64,000 nucleotides of DNA from Metabacillus dongyingensis (GTDB taxonomy: Bacteria > Bacillota > Bacilli > Bacillales > Bacillaceae), in NCBI RefSeq assembly GCF_019933155.2, contig NZ_CP082944.1:2482001-2546000 (forward strand), written 5' to 3'. The position numbers and the translations under genes are program-made. Within the stretch, counting starts at the first letter, position 1; each line of letters starts with the position of its first letter. Shown one piece after another: positions 17,304 to 26,051 of this stretch. The notes beneath the pieces were generated by a model. That model did not search any database. It saw nothing but the letters and a program-made list of their open reading frames with translations, and was not told the DNA's origin.

Positions 17304-17393
17304 ATCATAGTAAGCTTTGCAGCGACCGGTGATTGGAATGTTGACAAGATCCGGGACCAATTGCAAAACCTAGAGAAATTGAAGCTGCCATGA
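17304..17393 (+). pseudogene. Unidentified gene 3' remnant
   Basis: A 29-codon frame reads IIVSFAATGDWNVDKIRDQL followed by QNLEKLKLP and a stop. The composition is coding-like but there is no start or ribosome-binding site. It may be the end of a flavodoxin-type reductase; that is a guess. Confidence 0.3.
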
Positions 17394-17447
17394 GATTAAA
17401 CCCTTTCCCTCTTTTCTCATTTCCTTTTTGGATATTTTACAACTTCC

Positions 17448-17476
17448 TTGACAAAATTAATATCAAACAATATGAT
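17448..17476 (+). promoter_or_regulatory. Consensus promoter of the ArsR gene
   Basis: TTGACA and TATGAT with a 17-base spacer. The expected start site, about seven bases downstream, falls on the A of the ATG at 17483, which implies a leaderless mRNA. Confidence 0.75.
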
Positions 17477-17482
17477 AGTTTC

Positions 17483-17779
17483 ATGACATTCAAACAAGTT
17501 AACCTAGATGAAAAACGTGTAAAGATATTTAAAGCTTTATCAGAGGTCAAGCGCATTGAAATCATCCGCTATCTTTATCATGATAAAAATAAAAATAATA
17601 ATTCATGTGGAGAAATTGGAGAATCAATTGGAATGAACAAGTCAAATGTTTCATACCATCTAAAAATTATGGTAGAGGCTGACTTAGTTGATGTTGGACG
17701 TGATGGTCAATATAAATTTATTAAATTAAAGGAGGATACATTTCAAGCATTTTTACCAGGTTTTTTGGCAACTTTATAG
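17483..17779 (+). CDS. ArsR-family transcriptional regulator
   Basis: About 98 residues. KRVKIFKALSEVKRIEIIRY, then GEIGESIGMNKSNVSYHL and KIMVEADLVDVGRDGQY, form an ArsR winged helix without obvious metal-binding Cys pairs. ATG 17483 is chosen because it precedes the domain at the usual distance; the longer frame runs back through the promoter. There is no ribosome-binding site, which fits a leaderless transcript. It lies 83 bases before an MFS exporter that it probably regulates. Confidence 0.75.
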   Translation: MTFKQVNLDEKRVKIFKALSEVKRIEIIRYLYHDKNKNNNSCGEIGESIGMNKSNVSYHLKIMVEADLVDVGRDGQYKFIKLKEDTFQAFLPGFLATL

Positions 17780-17862
17780 AAGCCGAAAAACCTTAATTTT
17801 TAATCATTAGTTCTAAAGTTTTAAAACTATCTAATCAATTAATAAATATTGAGGTGTTTCAT

Positions 17863-19194
17863 TTGAAGGAAAAAGTAATCAATTCAAAATGGCTGCTCTT
17901 TACATTGTGTTTTATCGTATTGTTAGGACCTGTGAATGCTGTCCTGTTTAATGTAGCATTAGCCGATATTTCCAATGATTTATCAATTAGTCCTTCAAAA
18001 GCAAGTTGGATTGTAGTAGGTTATTCCCTGGTTGTTGGAATTGGCTCAATGGTCTATGGAAAATTAGCTGATCGATTTAGTGTGAAAAAACTTTTAATTA
18101 TAGCCATTATTTTATTTATATTAGGTTCAGTCATTGGTTTTATAAATCAATCATATGAATTTGTCATTTTTGCTCGACTTCTGCAAGCAAGTGGCGGAGC
18201 TGCCTTTATTGCACTTGGCATGGTATCAGTGGCAAAAATGTTTGAGCCAGATAAACGGCCTGGAGCATTAGCCATGATTAGTTCTTCAATCGCTTTAGCT
18301 GTTGGTATTGGACCATTAATTGGAGGTGCGATAACAAATACGCTTGGTTGGCCGTATCTGTTTCTGGTTATGGTGATTTCTGTTATCGGTATAGGATTAT
18401 TAATGAAATTTATGCCTAATGACGACGCAAATCATTCGTCTGAACCCTTTCATTTTGACTTCATTGGCTCTATTTTATTATTTGCGTTAATTGCAACTGT
18501 TTTATTAGGAGTAAATATTAACGGTATAATGTTTGTTCTTTCTTTGGTCCTGTTATTTTTATTTAAAGTTAGGATGACAAAAGCTAAACATCCTTTCATT
18601 GACTTTGAATTATTTAAAAATAAACCTTTTCTGCGATTAATAACGATTGGTTTCATCATAAACGTTGCTCTATGTGCAAATCTGTTGCTTCTCCCATTGC
18701 TGTTAGTTGAAAAAAATGGACTTACACCATTTTTAATAGGTATTGCTTTGTTTATTGCCTCATTATTTGGTATAGTGTCTAGTATTTTAACAGGAAGAGC
18801 TATAAAAACCGTAGGGAATATAAAAATGATTTATGTAGCCTCTGCCATAATGATTTTTGGTTTCCTGGCTTTAGGTTTAATTCCAAATGCGAACCTCTTT
18901 GTTATTCTGATTGCAGTAATTTTAACGTTTATGAGCTATTCTGCTATTCAAGTATCCTTGAACACTCTTATACCCAAAACTTTAAATGCATCTAAAATTG
19001 GAGTGGGTCTTGGTTTATATAACTTGTTAAATTTTGTAGGTATGGCATTTGGTCCAGCAGCAGCAAGTAAAATAATGGAATCGACAAACAGCTACAGTTT
19101 GAATTTTATATTAATCTCACTTTTGCTGGGGGTACATTTCCTGCTATTGTTTAAGCTATCTGCCGCTCATTCAAAAGTAGTACATGCAAAATAA
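17863..19194 (+). CDS. MFS drug exporter, DHA2/TetA(L)-like
   Basis: A 443-residue, roughly 14-helix transporter. It shows YGKLADRFSVKKLL (motif A), RLLQASGGAAFIALG and the exporter motif C region AVGIGPLIGGAITN. The overall pattern, including VNAVLFNVALADISNDL, resembles Tet(L)/Tet(38)-type proton-coupled efflux pumps. TTG at 17863 is preferred because TTGAGGTG stands six bases upstream. With the ArsR gene before it, it looks like an inducible efflux module. Substrate specificity cannot be read. Confidence 0.83.
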   Translation: MKEKVINSKWLLFTLCFIVLLGPVNAVLFNVALADISNDLSISPSKASWIVVGYSLVVGIGSMVYGKLADRFSVKKLLIIAIILFILGSVIGFINQSYEFVIFARLLQASGGAAFIALGMVSVAKMFEPDKRPGALAMISSSIALAVGIGPLIGGAITNTLGWPYLFLVMVISVIGIGLLMKFMPNDDANHSSEPFHFDFIGSILLFALIATVLLGVNINGIMFVLSLVLLFLFKVRMTKAKHPFIDFELFKNKPFLRLITIGFIINVALCANLLLLPLLLVEKNGLTPFLIGIALFIASLFGIVSSILTGRAIKTVGNIKMIYVASAIMIFGFLALGLIPNANLFVILIAVILTFMSYSAIQVSLNTLIPKTLNASKIGVGLGLYNLLNFVGMAFGPAAASKIMESTNSYSLNFILISLLLGVHFLLLFKLSAAHSKVVHAK

Positions 19195-19328
19195 GACAGA
19201 TTGACGTTGACTTAATTAGAGTCAAATTCATGATTATTTTGCATTATAATAGTTCAAGGGACCTCGAGTTCGAGATTTAATGGAATTATATTTTTTTTGC
19301 AGGTCATTTTACGACGAAGGAAAGAAAC

Positions 19329-19348
19329 AGCCAATTTTGGCTTTTTCT
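19329..19348 (+). terminator. Short terminator-like hairpin
   Basis: AGCCAA-TT-TTGGCT followed by TTTTC, about 135 bases after the MFS stop. The stem is short. Confidence 0.5.
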
Positions 19349-19457
19349 TTATTCATTTTTGTTTTTCTGGATCGCTTTTAAACGAATTTTTTATAGAAGT
19401 AGGGTTTATTTGAAGTCTCATTGTTTTTTTTCTTTTTCTGGATTTCATATAAATGAA

Positions 19458-20138
19458 TTAATGGATCAATCCCATTTTTTCCAAACAACCGCTAAGCATA
19501 CTTTTATCAATCTCATTTACTTTTTCATATTTCTCTTTATACATAGCTCTAATAATTTCTTTAACCTCTTTAAGAGTTATTTCGGTTTCTTGCAAGGTTT
19601 TTAAATAAAGATTCAAAAGGATGCTGTTGTCACCAGAATGCAGCGGAGGCTGCAGATAATGAACCTCTTCTAACAGTTTGTAGTCATTTCTTTCAAAAAA
19701 TGTCTTTCTCTTTACACAGTCTTCTTTTTCTTCCGCCGTATGGGCCATTTCCTCTGTTTCTGTTTCCAGGATTAATGATTCAAGTGATAAATTTCCCGCT
19801 CGTATGGCATCTTCTTTTAATAATTGTTCCATTTTAAATAGTGTTTTGGCACCTAATCCTTTGCTTCTAACAGCAGGATTAGTGACTATATAAACGATAA
19901 AACCTGAGTTAACATCAGCCAAATAGTGTCCAGTAGCAAAGGAAACAAGCTCCTCTCCTTCAAACCCCGCTATGAAACGAAAATTATTATGCTTTTCTTT
20001 TTCTGCATAGGCTAAGCTCTTTAAAAAAATGGTGTCTGGTTCTCTTACTTCAAACGGAAATGTAGTGTTGTAAAGTTTGAAAACCTCATCTAAATGATCT
20101 AAATGATTACCTGTGATTTCTTCCCATCTAATTTCCAT
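19458..20138 (-). CDS. GNAT-family acetyltransferase
   Basis: A 226-residue protein with the GNAT core IVTNPAVRSKGLGAKTLFKM (acetyl-CoA loop RSKGLG) and a C-terminal helical extension. EVREPDTIFL and FRFIAGFEGEELVSFATG form the N-terminal half. AGGCAGGT precedes the ATG. The substrate is unknown. It is flanked by non-coding spacers on both sides and is probably transcribed alone. Confidence 0.75.
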   Translation of the reverse strand: MEIRWEEITGNHLDHLDEVFKLYNTTFPFEVREPDTIFLKSLAYAEKEKHNNFRFIAGFEGEELVSFATGHYLADVNSGFIVYIVTNPAVRSKGLGAKTLFKMEQLLKEDAIRAGNLSLESLILETETEEMAHTAEEKEDCVKRKTFFERNDYKLLEEVHYLQPPLHSGDNSILLNLYLKTLQETEITLKEVKEIIRAMYKEKYEKVNEIDKSMLSGCLEKMGLIH

Positions 20139-20267
20139 ACTTACCTGCCTTCTTTCAAAAAAATTACACTGATTTAACTATGTATTGTTTTATTTTATTA
20201 TATGAATGCTCTAATTTCTTCCCTGTTTCATTCTTCATCTGTCATAGAATTAACATGGAATTTAACT

Positions 20268-21104
20268 TCACCAAACCTCTTTAAGCGTTTCCCTGAAAAT
20301 ACCGTTTAATTTAGAAGTAGGATCTTCCTTCTTTAAGTTCAACTGTTTCGCGTACTCTTTAAGTCTAATGATTTCAGAATCTGTAAACTCGTTTATAACT
20401 TCAGCTTTAGGTTCTCTAGCTAATTCATCTCCAATCATCTTCCGTTCAAGCAAAGTTAATACTTCTTTCTTCAGCACTCCATCAGGCAGCATATCTTCTA
20501 TGAGGACATGAAATTCCACTGGCGGAAACTCGCCTTTTACTTCAATCCATCTCGCTGCAAGTAAAGGCCGGAGTACATAGAAGTATTTTTTAATTTTAAC
20601 GGTATCCCCTTGCAGGTACTTCCGGCTGTTATTGCTCGCCATGTTCAAATAGTGATAAATAGCTGAATGGGGGGTGAATACCTCTGATTGCATATCAGTG
20701 ATTTTATCCATTGCTGAATAAGCTTGATAATAAACAATTGGTGAGTTCATCCACTCCATTAAAGGCGGATTTGATTTTCGGAAAAGCTTTAATGCCTTAG
20801 TCAGGTCCCAGCCTGAAACATCCAGGAGGTCATTTATCGGACGTTCTATGACATCACGATTGGAGCCGACTCCAATTGGATCAATGCTCAGATAGTGCTC
20901 TGCTTTATGTACATAGATAAACCTTACGTCATAGTCGCTGTCTTTTGAAGGAAACCCCCAGGCTCTGCTGCCGGATTCACATGCATAAAGAATTTTCACT
21001 TGATGTGTCTCTTCAATTTCTTTAAGGACTTCCAGAATTTGTTCCCTCATTGATGAATTCACCCTAATGTTTTTTTCTTTTAAGTATACATGAGCTTTTT
21101 TCAT
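20268..21104 (-). CDS. Nucleotidyltransferase-domain protein (RlaP/YcgL-like)
   Basis: A 278-residue protein whose N-terminal third has the polymerase-beta-type motif CESGSRAWGFPSKDSDYDVR (GSxxxG...DxD). It matches the RlaP/YcgL family of predicted nucleotidyltransferases. A mostly helical C-terminal domain follows, with SNPPLMEWMNSP and KIKKYFYVLRPLLAARW. The predicted reaction is transfer of a nucleotide to RNA or a small molecule. The start is weak, since no clear ribosome-binding site is seen. Confidence 0.75.
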   Translation of the reverse strand: MKKAHVYLKEKNIRVNSSMREQILEVLKEIEETHQVKILYACESGSRAWGFPSKDSDYDVRFIYVHKAEHYLSIDPIGVGSNRDVIERPINDLLDVSGWDLTKALKLFRKSNPPLMEWMNSPIVYYQAYSAMDKITDMQSEVFTPHSAIYHYLNMASNNSRKYLQGDTVKIKKYFYVLRPLLAARWIEVKGEFPPVEFHVLIEDMLPDGVLKKEVLTLLERKMIGDELAREPKAEVINEFTDSEIIRLKEYAKQLNLKKEDPTSKLNGIFRETLKEVW

Positions 21105-21142
21105 AGTCTAAATGGTATTTAATTTTATTTCCATAAAACGAA

Positions 21143-21170
21143 AAGGAAGCTGCCGCTACAGCTTCCCCTT
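21143..21170 (-). terminator. Terminator of the ArsR-AHSA1 operon
   Basis: On the minus strand GGAAGCTG and CAGCTTCC pair around CCGCTA-type loop bases, followed by TTTTCGTTTT. It lies seven bases after the AHSA1 stop. Confidence 0.8.
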
Positions 21171-21177
21171 AACCTTC

Positions 21178-21702
21178 TTATTTCAATTCCTCAAGAACTT
21201 CATCCAAACAGTCAAACTGAGAAGACATACCCTGTACAGCTCCCATTTCAACGATCTTCTTTAATTCTTCTTCTGAAGAGAATTGGGAGCGGATCGTGAG
21301 GTTTGTTTTTTCGCCCTGATCGTCAAACACCATGGTAATAATCATTTCAGGCATTTGATCTGATGTGCTGCCTTCTTTGTCTGAGAAAGCATCGACATAA
21401 ACAATTTTTTCAGGGACAACAATTTCTTTGTAGGTAGCTTTGCCCCATGATTCCATACCATAAAAGTCTCCCTGGTTTTTATCCTCGCAGCGCATGCAAT
21501 AGTGCCAAACACCCTCTGGTTTAAATTCAAACGTTTTGTTTTCTGTTTTCCATCCCTGCGGTCCCCACCAGCTGGCCAGATGTTCAGAATCCGAGAATGC
21601 TTTAAAAACAAGCTCTCTTGGTGCATTAAACGTTCTTTCCATTATTAGTTCTTTGCCCTCAACACGTGAAGTCATATTTACAATCCCTTTGTTTGCTGAC
21701 AT
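21178..21702 (-). CDS. SRPBCC/AHSA1-family protein
   Basis: About 174 residues with the START-like fold signature MERTFNAPRELVFKAFSDSE, LASWWGPQGW and GVWHYCMRCED. These proteins bind hydrophobic ligands or act as stress-linked cofactors. ATG 21702 follows GGGAGGAATTAG. It is co-transcribed with the ArsR regulator 24 bases upstream, a pairing that is very common in Bacillus. Confidence 0.85.
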   Translation of the reverse strand: MSANKGIVNMTSRVEGKELIMERTFNAPRELVFKAFSDSEHLASWWGPQGWKTENKTFEFKPEGVWHYCMRCEDKNQGDFYGMESWGKATYKEIVVPEKIVYVDAFSDKEGSTSDQMPEMIITMVFDDQGEKTNLTIRSQFSSEEELKKIVEMGAVQGMSSQFDCLDEVLEELK

Positions 21703-21726
21703 CCTAATTCCTCCCAAATTTTAATC

Positions 21727-22071
21727 TTACCCTTTGTCATTCTTCTCGCTATCCTTTAATTCCTGCAAATAGTCATCAAGACGGTCAAATCTGTCATGCC
21801 AGAGTCGCTGAAATGAATTTAGCCATCCTTCGAGATCCTGAAATGGCTGCGGCCGCAGCTTATAAATTCGCCTGTTGGCAGCCGCCTCTGCCTCTACAAG
21901 ACCTGACTGACTGAGAATACGGAGATGTTTGGACGTCTGCGGCTGAAGAAGCTGAAGCCGTTCAGCAATTTCACCCACCGTAAGCGGACCATCACGCAAT
22001 AATTCTACAATTCGCTGTCGATTGGGCTCTGCAAGTGCTTGCAAAGTTGCTGTAATGTTGATGCCCATCAT
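21727..22071 (-). CDS. ArsR-family regulator of the AHSA1 operon
   Basis: A 114-residue winged-helix protein: TLQALAEPNRQRIVELL, GPLTVGEIAERLQLLQPQTS and KHLRILSQSGLVEAE. It lacks metal-binding Cys clusters and resembles the SdpR-like regulators paired with AHSA1 proteins. AAAGGAGAATGA precedes ATGATG. It is probably autoregulated through the repeats at 22103-22129. Confidence 0.85.
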   Translation of the reverse strand: MMGINITATLQALAEPNRQRIVELLRDGPLTVGEIAERLQLLQPQTSKHLRILSQSGLVEAEAAANRRIYKLRPQPFQDLEGWLNSFQRLWHDRFDRLDDYLQELKDSEKNDKG

Positions 22072-22102
22072 TCATTCTCCTTTCTGTTTTTAATATACCC
22101 TA

Positions 22103-22129
22103 AAAGGAATATTCTTGTAAAGGAATATT
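22103..22129 (-). promoter_or_regulatory. Direct repeats in the ArsR promoter
   Basis: AAAGGAATATT occurs at 22103-22113 and again at 22119-22129, 16 bases apart and about 32 bases before the start codon. It is a plausible ArsR operator. Confidence 0.45.
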
Positions 22130-22156
22130 TAAATGAAATTGAGTTTTTTTAGCACA

Positions 22157-22185
22157 TAAAAAATGCCCCCGAATTTTCGGGAGCA
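22157..22185 (-). terminator. Terminator-like hairpin upstream of the ArsR gene, downstream side of MFS convergence
   Basis: GCTCCCGAA-AA-TTCGGGGGC on the minus strand is followed by ATTTTTT, located between the MFS gene end (22202) and the ArsR promoter, so it ends the MFS transcript. Confidence 0.8.
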
Positions 22186-22201
22186 CTTTCTCTTTAAAAC
22201 G

Positions 22202-23482
22202 TTAACTTTCTTCTCCAACTTTCACAACTTGCTGAGAAACCATTGTATTTTCTTTTAATTTAAATAGCGGGAGTATCAGCAGAGTTCCCATTAAGAACAA
22301 CAACCCTGAAACCGTGAAAACGCCTGATAAAGTCAGAGGATTCTTGAGAAGGCCTGAGAGTGACATACCGGCAACCATCATTCCCATAAACAATGGATTA
22401 AGAACACCATTCACTCGGCCGACAAAGGATTCATCTGTATTTTTAAGAATCAGAGTATTGATTCCGATGTGGATGCACGGGAAAAAGAATCCGTTCAGCA
22501 GCTCAAGGGCAATCGTCAGCGGGAAGCTTGTTGACCAGCCGATGCTGATGGTAAAGATCATGCTGGCAAAAATACCAATTGCGAGCAGCTTTTGAGGCGA
22601 GATCTTTTTAGAAAAGGCAATGACAATCCCGCCGCCGGCAAGCATTCCAATTCCGTTCGCCATGATCAGCCACTGTAGATAATCCTTGGACAATCCAAGA
22701 TTCTCGATTGTAATAAAAATCATCAGCGGAGAAATTAACCCGACTGCCAGACCGCAGGCAGCAAAAACGCCGCCCATTGTAGTCAAAACTTTTTTCCCGA
22801 TAACATAACGGAAGCCGTCTGCCAGTTCTTTCTTGAAGCTTGTTTCTTCTTCTGTTTTGGCTTTTTCAAGATCACGCGGAAGGAACGTCAAAACGGCAGC
22901 TGATAGAAGGAACATAACGCCCATTACAATGATTGAGGTGTAGATGCCATATGATTGGTATACAAGTGTCCCGATGACTGGACCGATGACCATAAAAACA
23001 GCCATCAGGGATTGGAAAATAGCCATTGCAGATTGTAATTGATCTTCTGGTACGTGCTGCTTTAATAGTCTCATAGCAGAAGGCATCGAGAATTGCGACA
23101 AGATCGCAGAAACCAAAGTGGCAAAGAAGATAGCATGCCAAGAACCGTATATCAAAGTTAAAAGAACGACAAAGATGGATACCGCCGAAAGGACGTCACA
23201 CCATACCATAGTGAGTTTGGGCTTCCACCTGTCGGCAAATGTTCCTCCGATAATAGAAAAAATAAAAATCGGTGCGAACTCTGCAATTGATATAAGGGAT
23301 ACATACACTGGATCATTGTTGGTAAGATCAGTTACGTATAATAAGATGGCAAAGTTTCTGATCCAGATGCCGAGCTGCAGTAAAAAGTTAGAGCCCATGA
23401 TCGCAAGCACGATCCTGTTTTTAAATAAGTTTCCTGAAGACTTACTCTGCGCGGGCAAAGCTTCAGATATGTTTTTTTCCAT
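22202..23482 (-). CDS. MFS transporter (macrolide-efflux/enterobactin-exporter-like)
   Basis: About 426 residues and 12 helices. It has FADRWKPKLTMVWCDV (motif A-like) after helix 2, LKQHVPEDQLQSAMAIFQS, and FVGRVNGVLNPLFMG in the second half, all typical of MefA/EntS-type exporters. ATG 23482 is preferred to ATG 23491 because GGAAAGG is ten bases before it. It is probably monocistronic, with a terminator 17 bases after its stop. The substrate is unknown. Confidence 0.8.
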   Translation of the reverse strand: MEKNISEALPAQSKSSGNLFKNRIVLAIMGSNFLLQLGIWIRNFAILLYVTDLTNNDPVYVSLISIAEFAPIFIFSIIGGTFADRWKPKLTMVWCDVLSAVSIFVVLLTLIYGSWHAIFFATLVSAILSQFSMPSAMRLLKQHVPEDQLQSAMAIFQSLMAVFMVIGPVIGTLVYQSYGIYTSIIVMGVMFLLSAAVLTFLPRDLEKAKTEEETSFKKELADGFRYVIGKKVLTTMGGVFAACGLAVGLISPLMIFITIENLGLSKDYLQWLIMANGIGMLAGGGIVIAFSKKISPQKLLAIGIFASMIFTISIGWSTSFPLTIALELLNGFFFPCIHIGINTLILKNTDESFVGRVNGVLNPLFMGMMVAGMSLSGLLKNPLTLSGVFTVSGLLFLMGTLLILPLFKLKENTMVSQQVVKVGEES

Positions 23483-23792
23483 TTTTATCATGCCTTTCCA
23501 GCTATTAAAATTAGTACTTAAGTGATGCGATAAATTTAAAATTCGTTATCTTACATGTTCCCCTTTCATATATCATTTCAGACCTAGAAAAAAACAGACA
23601 CTTTTTAATTATAATGTCATTTCCCAGAATCATTCGTCATTTATATTCTGTTCCTTTCCCTAAAACCCCTCTTTCTTTTTTCTTAAAAAAGAGAACCTGA
23701 GAAGATTCAGAGTAAATTATATACGATTCTATAAACAAATAGATATTCATTTTTTTGAAACAAAAAAAGGGCTCAGCCCTTTCTTTAAATGA
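23483..23792. other. Spacer with operon-end terminator
   Basis: AT-rich, no ORF seen. At 23763-23781 GGGCTGAGCCC with a T7 run on the minus strand forms the terminator of the cobalamin operon, 12 bases beyond its last stop codon. Confidence 0.7.
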
Positions 23793-24200
23793 TTATTTGA
23801 TTTTTCTCGCCATTCCATGCCAAACGTGGTAAACGTCGTTGCACAATGCTGCAGCATCCTGCTGAATCCAGCCTAAAAGGTCTCTCATCCGCCGTTCCTC
23901 TGCAGAAATGGGAACAATGCCTTTTCCCGTTTCCAGCATGATCAAGATGACTTCCTTTTCAAGCTCCAGTACTGCTTTCAAATAAAGCCGGTAGTCTTCT
24001 CTCAATTTGGAAGCATCCCTGTTGTCTTCCATTATCCATTGTTCAAATCCTTCGAAAACAAGCGGTGCTTTCGAAGCATTTTCCTCCTGCCATTGCAGCA
24101 AATGCTGCCCCTCATATGCTGAAATCCAAGTGGCATCTTGCCACTTACTTTTCACAAAGGCTCTTTTCCCGCTGAAGGCTCCACCAATAATGAGATGCAT
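23793..24200 (-). CDS. CobU-like P-loop protein (second adenosylcobinamide kinase homologue)
   Basis: About 135 residues, shorter than CobU (about 180-190). The N-terminus MHLIIGGAFSGKRAFVK keeps the CobU P-loop GGxxSGK, and the end RDLLGWIQQDAAALCNDVYHVWHGMARKIK matches the CobU C-terminal helix that ends in a V-x-x-G-x-x. The middle guanylyl-acceptor HxxxR segment of CobU is replaced. ATG 24200 is favoured since GGAGGA lies eight bases before it. It is the last gene of the cobalamin operon and overlaps cobC by 49 bases. A full CobU is encoded two genes upstream, so this may have a different or auxiliary role. Confidence 0.65.
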   Translation of the reverse strand: MHLIIGGAFSGKRAFVKSKWQDATWISAYEGQHLLQWQEENASKAPLVFEGFEQWIMEDNRDASKLREDYRLYLKAVLELEKEVILIMLETGKGIVPISAEERRMRDLLGWIQQDAAALCNDVYHVWHGMARKIK

Positions 24201-24769
24201 GTCCATTTCCTCCTTTCTTCTTTTAACTCAAGAACGATCGCTTTTCCAAAAGGCGCAGAAGTGTCCCAGAATGCAGCTTCAGGAACAAGGTCAGAAACGA
24301 TTTTTCTGATAACCCCTCCGTGAGTCATAATAGCTGCGCTTCTGAGGTTCGATTTGAGGATTTCCGATAAGAAAGATGAAACACGTTTTTGAAATGCCAT
24401 GCCGCTTTCTCCGCCGGGCGTGCTGGTTATCTCCCAGTTATCGAGCCAGCAGGAATAATGCGGGTCATTTTTTAACTCTTCATATGTTTTGCCTTCCCAA
24501 ACCCCGAAACTGATTTCGCGCAAGCGCGGATCTTTTATAATGGACACTTCTGGGAACAAAAATGCTGCCGTCTGCTGACACCGGAGTAAATCGCTCGAAT
24601 AAACGGCTTCAGGATGATTATGAATTATGTATTTTTTAAGAGGTTCGTACTCTATTAACGAATCTTCTAGTACAGGAAGATTCGTGTGGCCTAAATATCG
24701 TTTTGCTTTATTCCATTCTGTCATACTATGCCGAATAAGAATAAGCTGTAAAGAACGGCAAGATTCCAT
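24152..24769 (-). CDS. cobC: Alpha-ribazole phosphatase-like histidine phosphatase
   Basis: A 205-residue histidine phosphatase: LILIRHSMTEWN (catalytic His; RHS instead of RHG), YSSDLLRCQQTA, LREISFGVWEGKTYEEL and the second His in IMTHGGVIR. In B12 synthesis this enzyme removes the phosphate from alpha-ribazole-5'-phosphate or adenosylcobalamin phosphate. It overlaps cobS by 49 bases; GAGGGG seven bases before its ATG supports this start. Function is assigned from operon position. Confidence 0.85.
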   Translation of the reverse strand: MESCRSLQLILIRHSMTEWNKAKRYLGHTNLPVLEDSLIEYEPLKKYIIHNHPEAVYSSDLLRCQQTAAFLFPEVSIIKDPRLREISFGVWEGKTYEELKNDPHYSCWLDNWEITSTPGGESGMAFQKRVSSFLSEILKSNLRSAAIMTHGGVIRKIVSDLVPEAAFWDTSAPFGKAIVLELKEERRKWTCISLLVEPSAGKEPL

Positions 24770-25479
24770 AACTCAGCCCCCTCAATTGATGCACCAACTG
24801 TGTCTCCGTTTACTCCTTGAAACTGTCTAACAGCCCATTTTCCGAAGATAAAGGAAAAGCAGATTTGCAGGCTGAACAAAATAATTAGCGTTACTTGTGT
24901 GATTGCAAATGGCAGAACCCAGCAGGCAGCGATAATCACGTCCCGCATGGATAAATGCTGTTTCCAGTAATGCGCCATTCCCTTGTTTTGGAAAGGGTGA
25001 AAAACGAAAAGCTGCAATAAAGCCTGAAATCTGGCCATCATGGGGATGGCTATTATAAACAGTTCGTTTTCACTGGAATCTAAAACTGCATACAACAGCA
25101 CACTTTTCCAAAGCAGCAAAAAGATAACGCTCAGCACTGCAAAGCTCCCTACGCGCGAATCTTTTAAAATCTCAATCTTTTTTTCTGTGCTCCCATTTGA
25201 ACCAACGGCATCTGCCACGTCCATGACACCGTCTAAATGGAGGCCTCCTGACAGGAAAACCCACAGAGTGAGAAGAATAAGTGTGAGCATATAAAGGGGC
25301 AGGAGTCCATTCAATAAATTATAAATGAGATAGAGTGTTCCTCCTATTGCCAAACCGGCAAAGGGATAAAACCGCAAGGCCCACTTAAGGGTATTATGAT
25401 CCATAGAGCAATTCACCGGGAGAGGAAACCTTGTAAGAAACTGCAGAGCAAGAATCGCTCCATAAACCATATTTTTCAT
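24721..25479 (-). CDS. cobS: Adenosylcobinamide-GDP ribazoletransferase
   Basis: It joins adenosylcobinamide-GDP with alpha-ribazole (phosphate) to form the completed cobalamin, in the membrane. About 252 residues with several helices: LQFLTRFPLPV, FLSGGLHLDGVMDVADAVGS (metal-binding DxxD-type motif) and LKDSRVGSFAVL, all CobS hallmarks, plus VNGDTVGASIE near the end. ATG 25479 overlaps the cobU TGA (ATGA) and is preceded by GGAGG; the longer frame to 25539 runs into cobU. Confidence 0.92.
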   Translation of the reverse strand: MKNMVYGAILALQFLTRFPLPVNCSMDHNTLKWALRFYPFAGLAIGGTLYLIYNLLNGLLPLYMLTLILLTLWVFLSGGLHLDGVMDVADAVGSNGSTEKKIEILKDSRVGSFAVLSVIFLLLWKSVLLYAVLDSSENELFIIAIPMMARFQALLQLFVFHPFQNKGMAHYWKQHLSMRDVIIAACWVLPFAITQVTLIILFSLQICFSFIFGKWAVRQFQGVNGDTVGASIEGAELWNLAVLYSLFLFGIV

Positions 25480-26051
25480 ACTTGTCCTCCAGTTGAAATC
25501 ATTGAAACATTTTTGCTCAGGACGCCATTGATCTTCCATACGACTGGAATTCCGCAGATTACTTCAAGTACTGTGTCTGCTTCTCTGACAGTGAATTTGT
25601 GTAAATCTTCTAGACAGCTTATATAGTTTGCAACATGTCTGTCTTGAATGGGAATTCCTTCATTTACATCGTTAGACACAATGAAAAGGCAGAGTTCTTT
25701 TCTCCGGGCAATGGATAATGTCCTTTCTAAACGCTTCAGAATCATTTTTGGTGAGAGGTTTTTACTGAACATTAAGCTGCTGGTCCAGACGGTCAAACAA
25801 TCAATCATGACAACAGCTTTATTTGGAAGGAGATGAAGTGCATCATCAATATTATAGGGTTCTTCAATGGTTTCCCATGCTTCTCCCCTGTCCATTCTAT
25901 GCATCTCAATCCGCTCAGCCATTTCCTCTCCAGTATTATTAGCTGCAGTTGCAATATAGTAAGGCAACTCATCTCTAACTTCGTCCAATGCCATTCTTTC
26001 TGCTAAACTGCTTTTCCCGGACCGTGCTCCCCCTGATATAAAGGTAATCAT
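25476..26051 (-). CDS. cobU: Adenosylcobinamide kinase / guanylyltransferase
   Basis: It phosphorylates adenosylcobinamide and then transfers GMP to give adenosylcobinamide-GDP. P-loop ISGGARSGKSSLAE at about 5-18, then HRMDRGEAWETIEEP with the guanylylated His, VMIDCLTVWTSSLM, and VSNDVNEGI near 140. All are canonical. ATG 26051 overlaps the cobD TGA by ATGA; the five extra residues upstream are not needed. It is flanked by cobD and cobS. Confidence 0.94.
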   Translation of the reverse strand: MITFISGGARSGKSSLAERMALDEVRDELPYYIATAANNTGEEMAERIEMHRMDRGEAWETIEEPYNIDDALHLLPNKAVVMIDCLTVWTSSLMFSKNLSPKMILKRLERTLSIARRKELCLFIVSNDVNEGIPIQDRHVANYISCLEDLHKFTVREADTVLEVICGIPVVWKINGVLSKNVSMISTGGQV

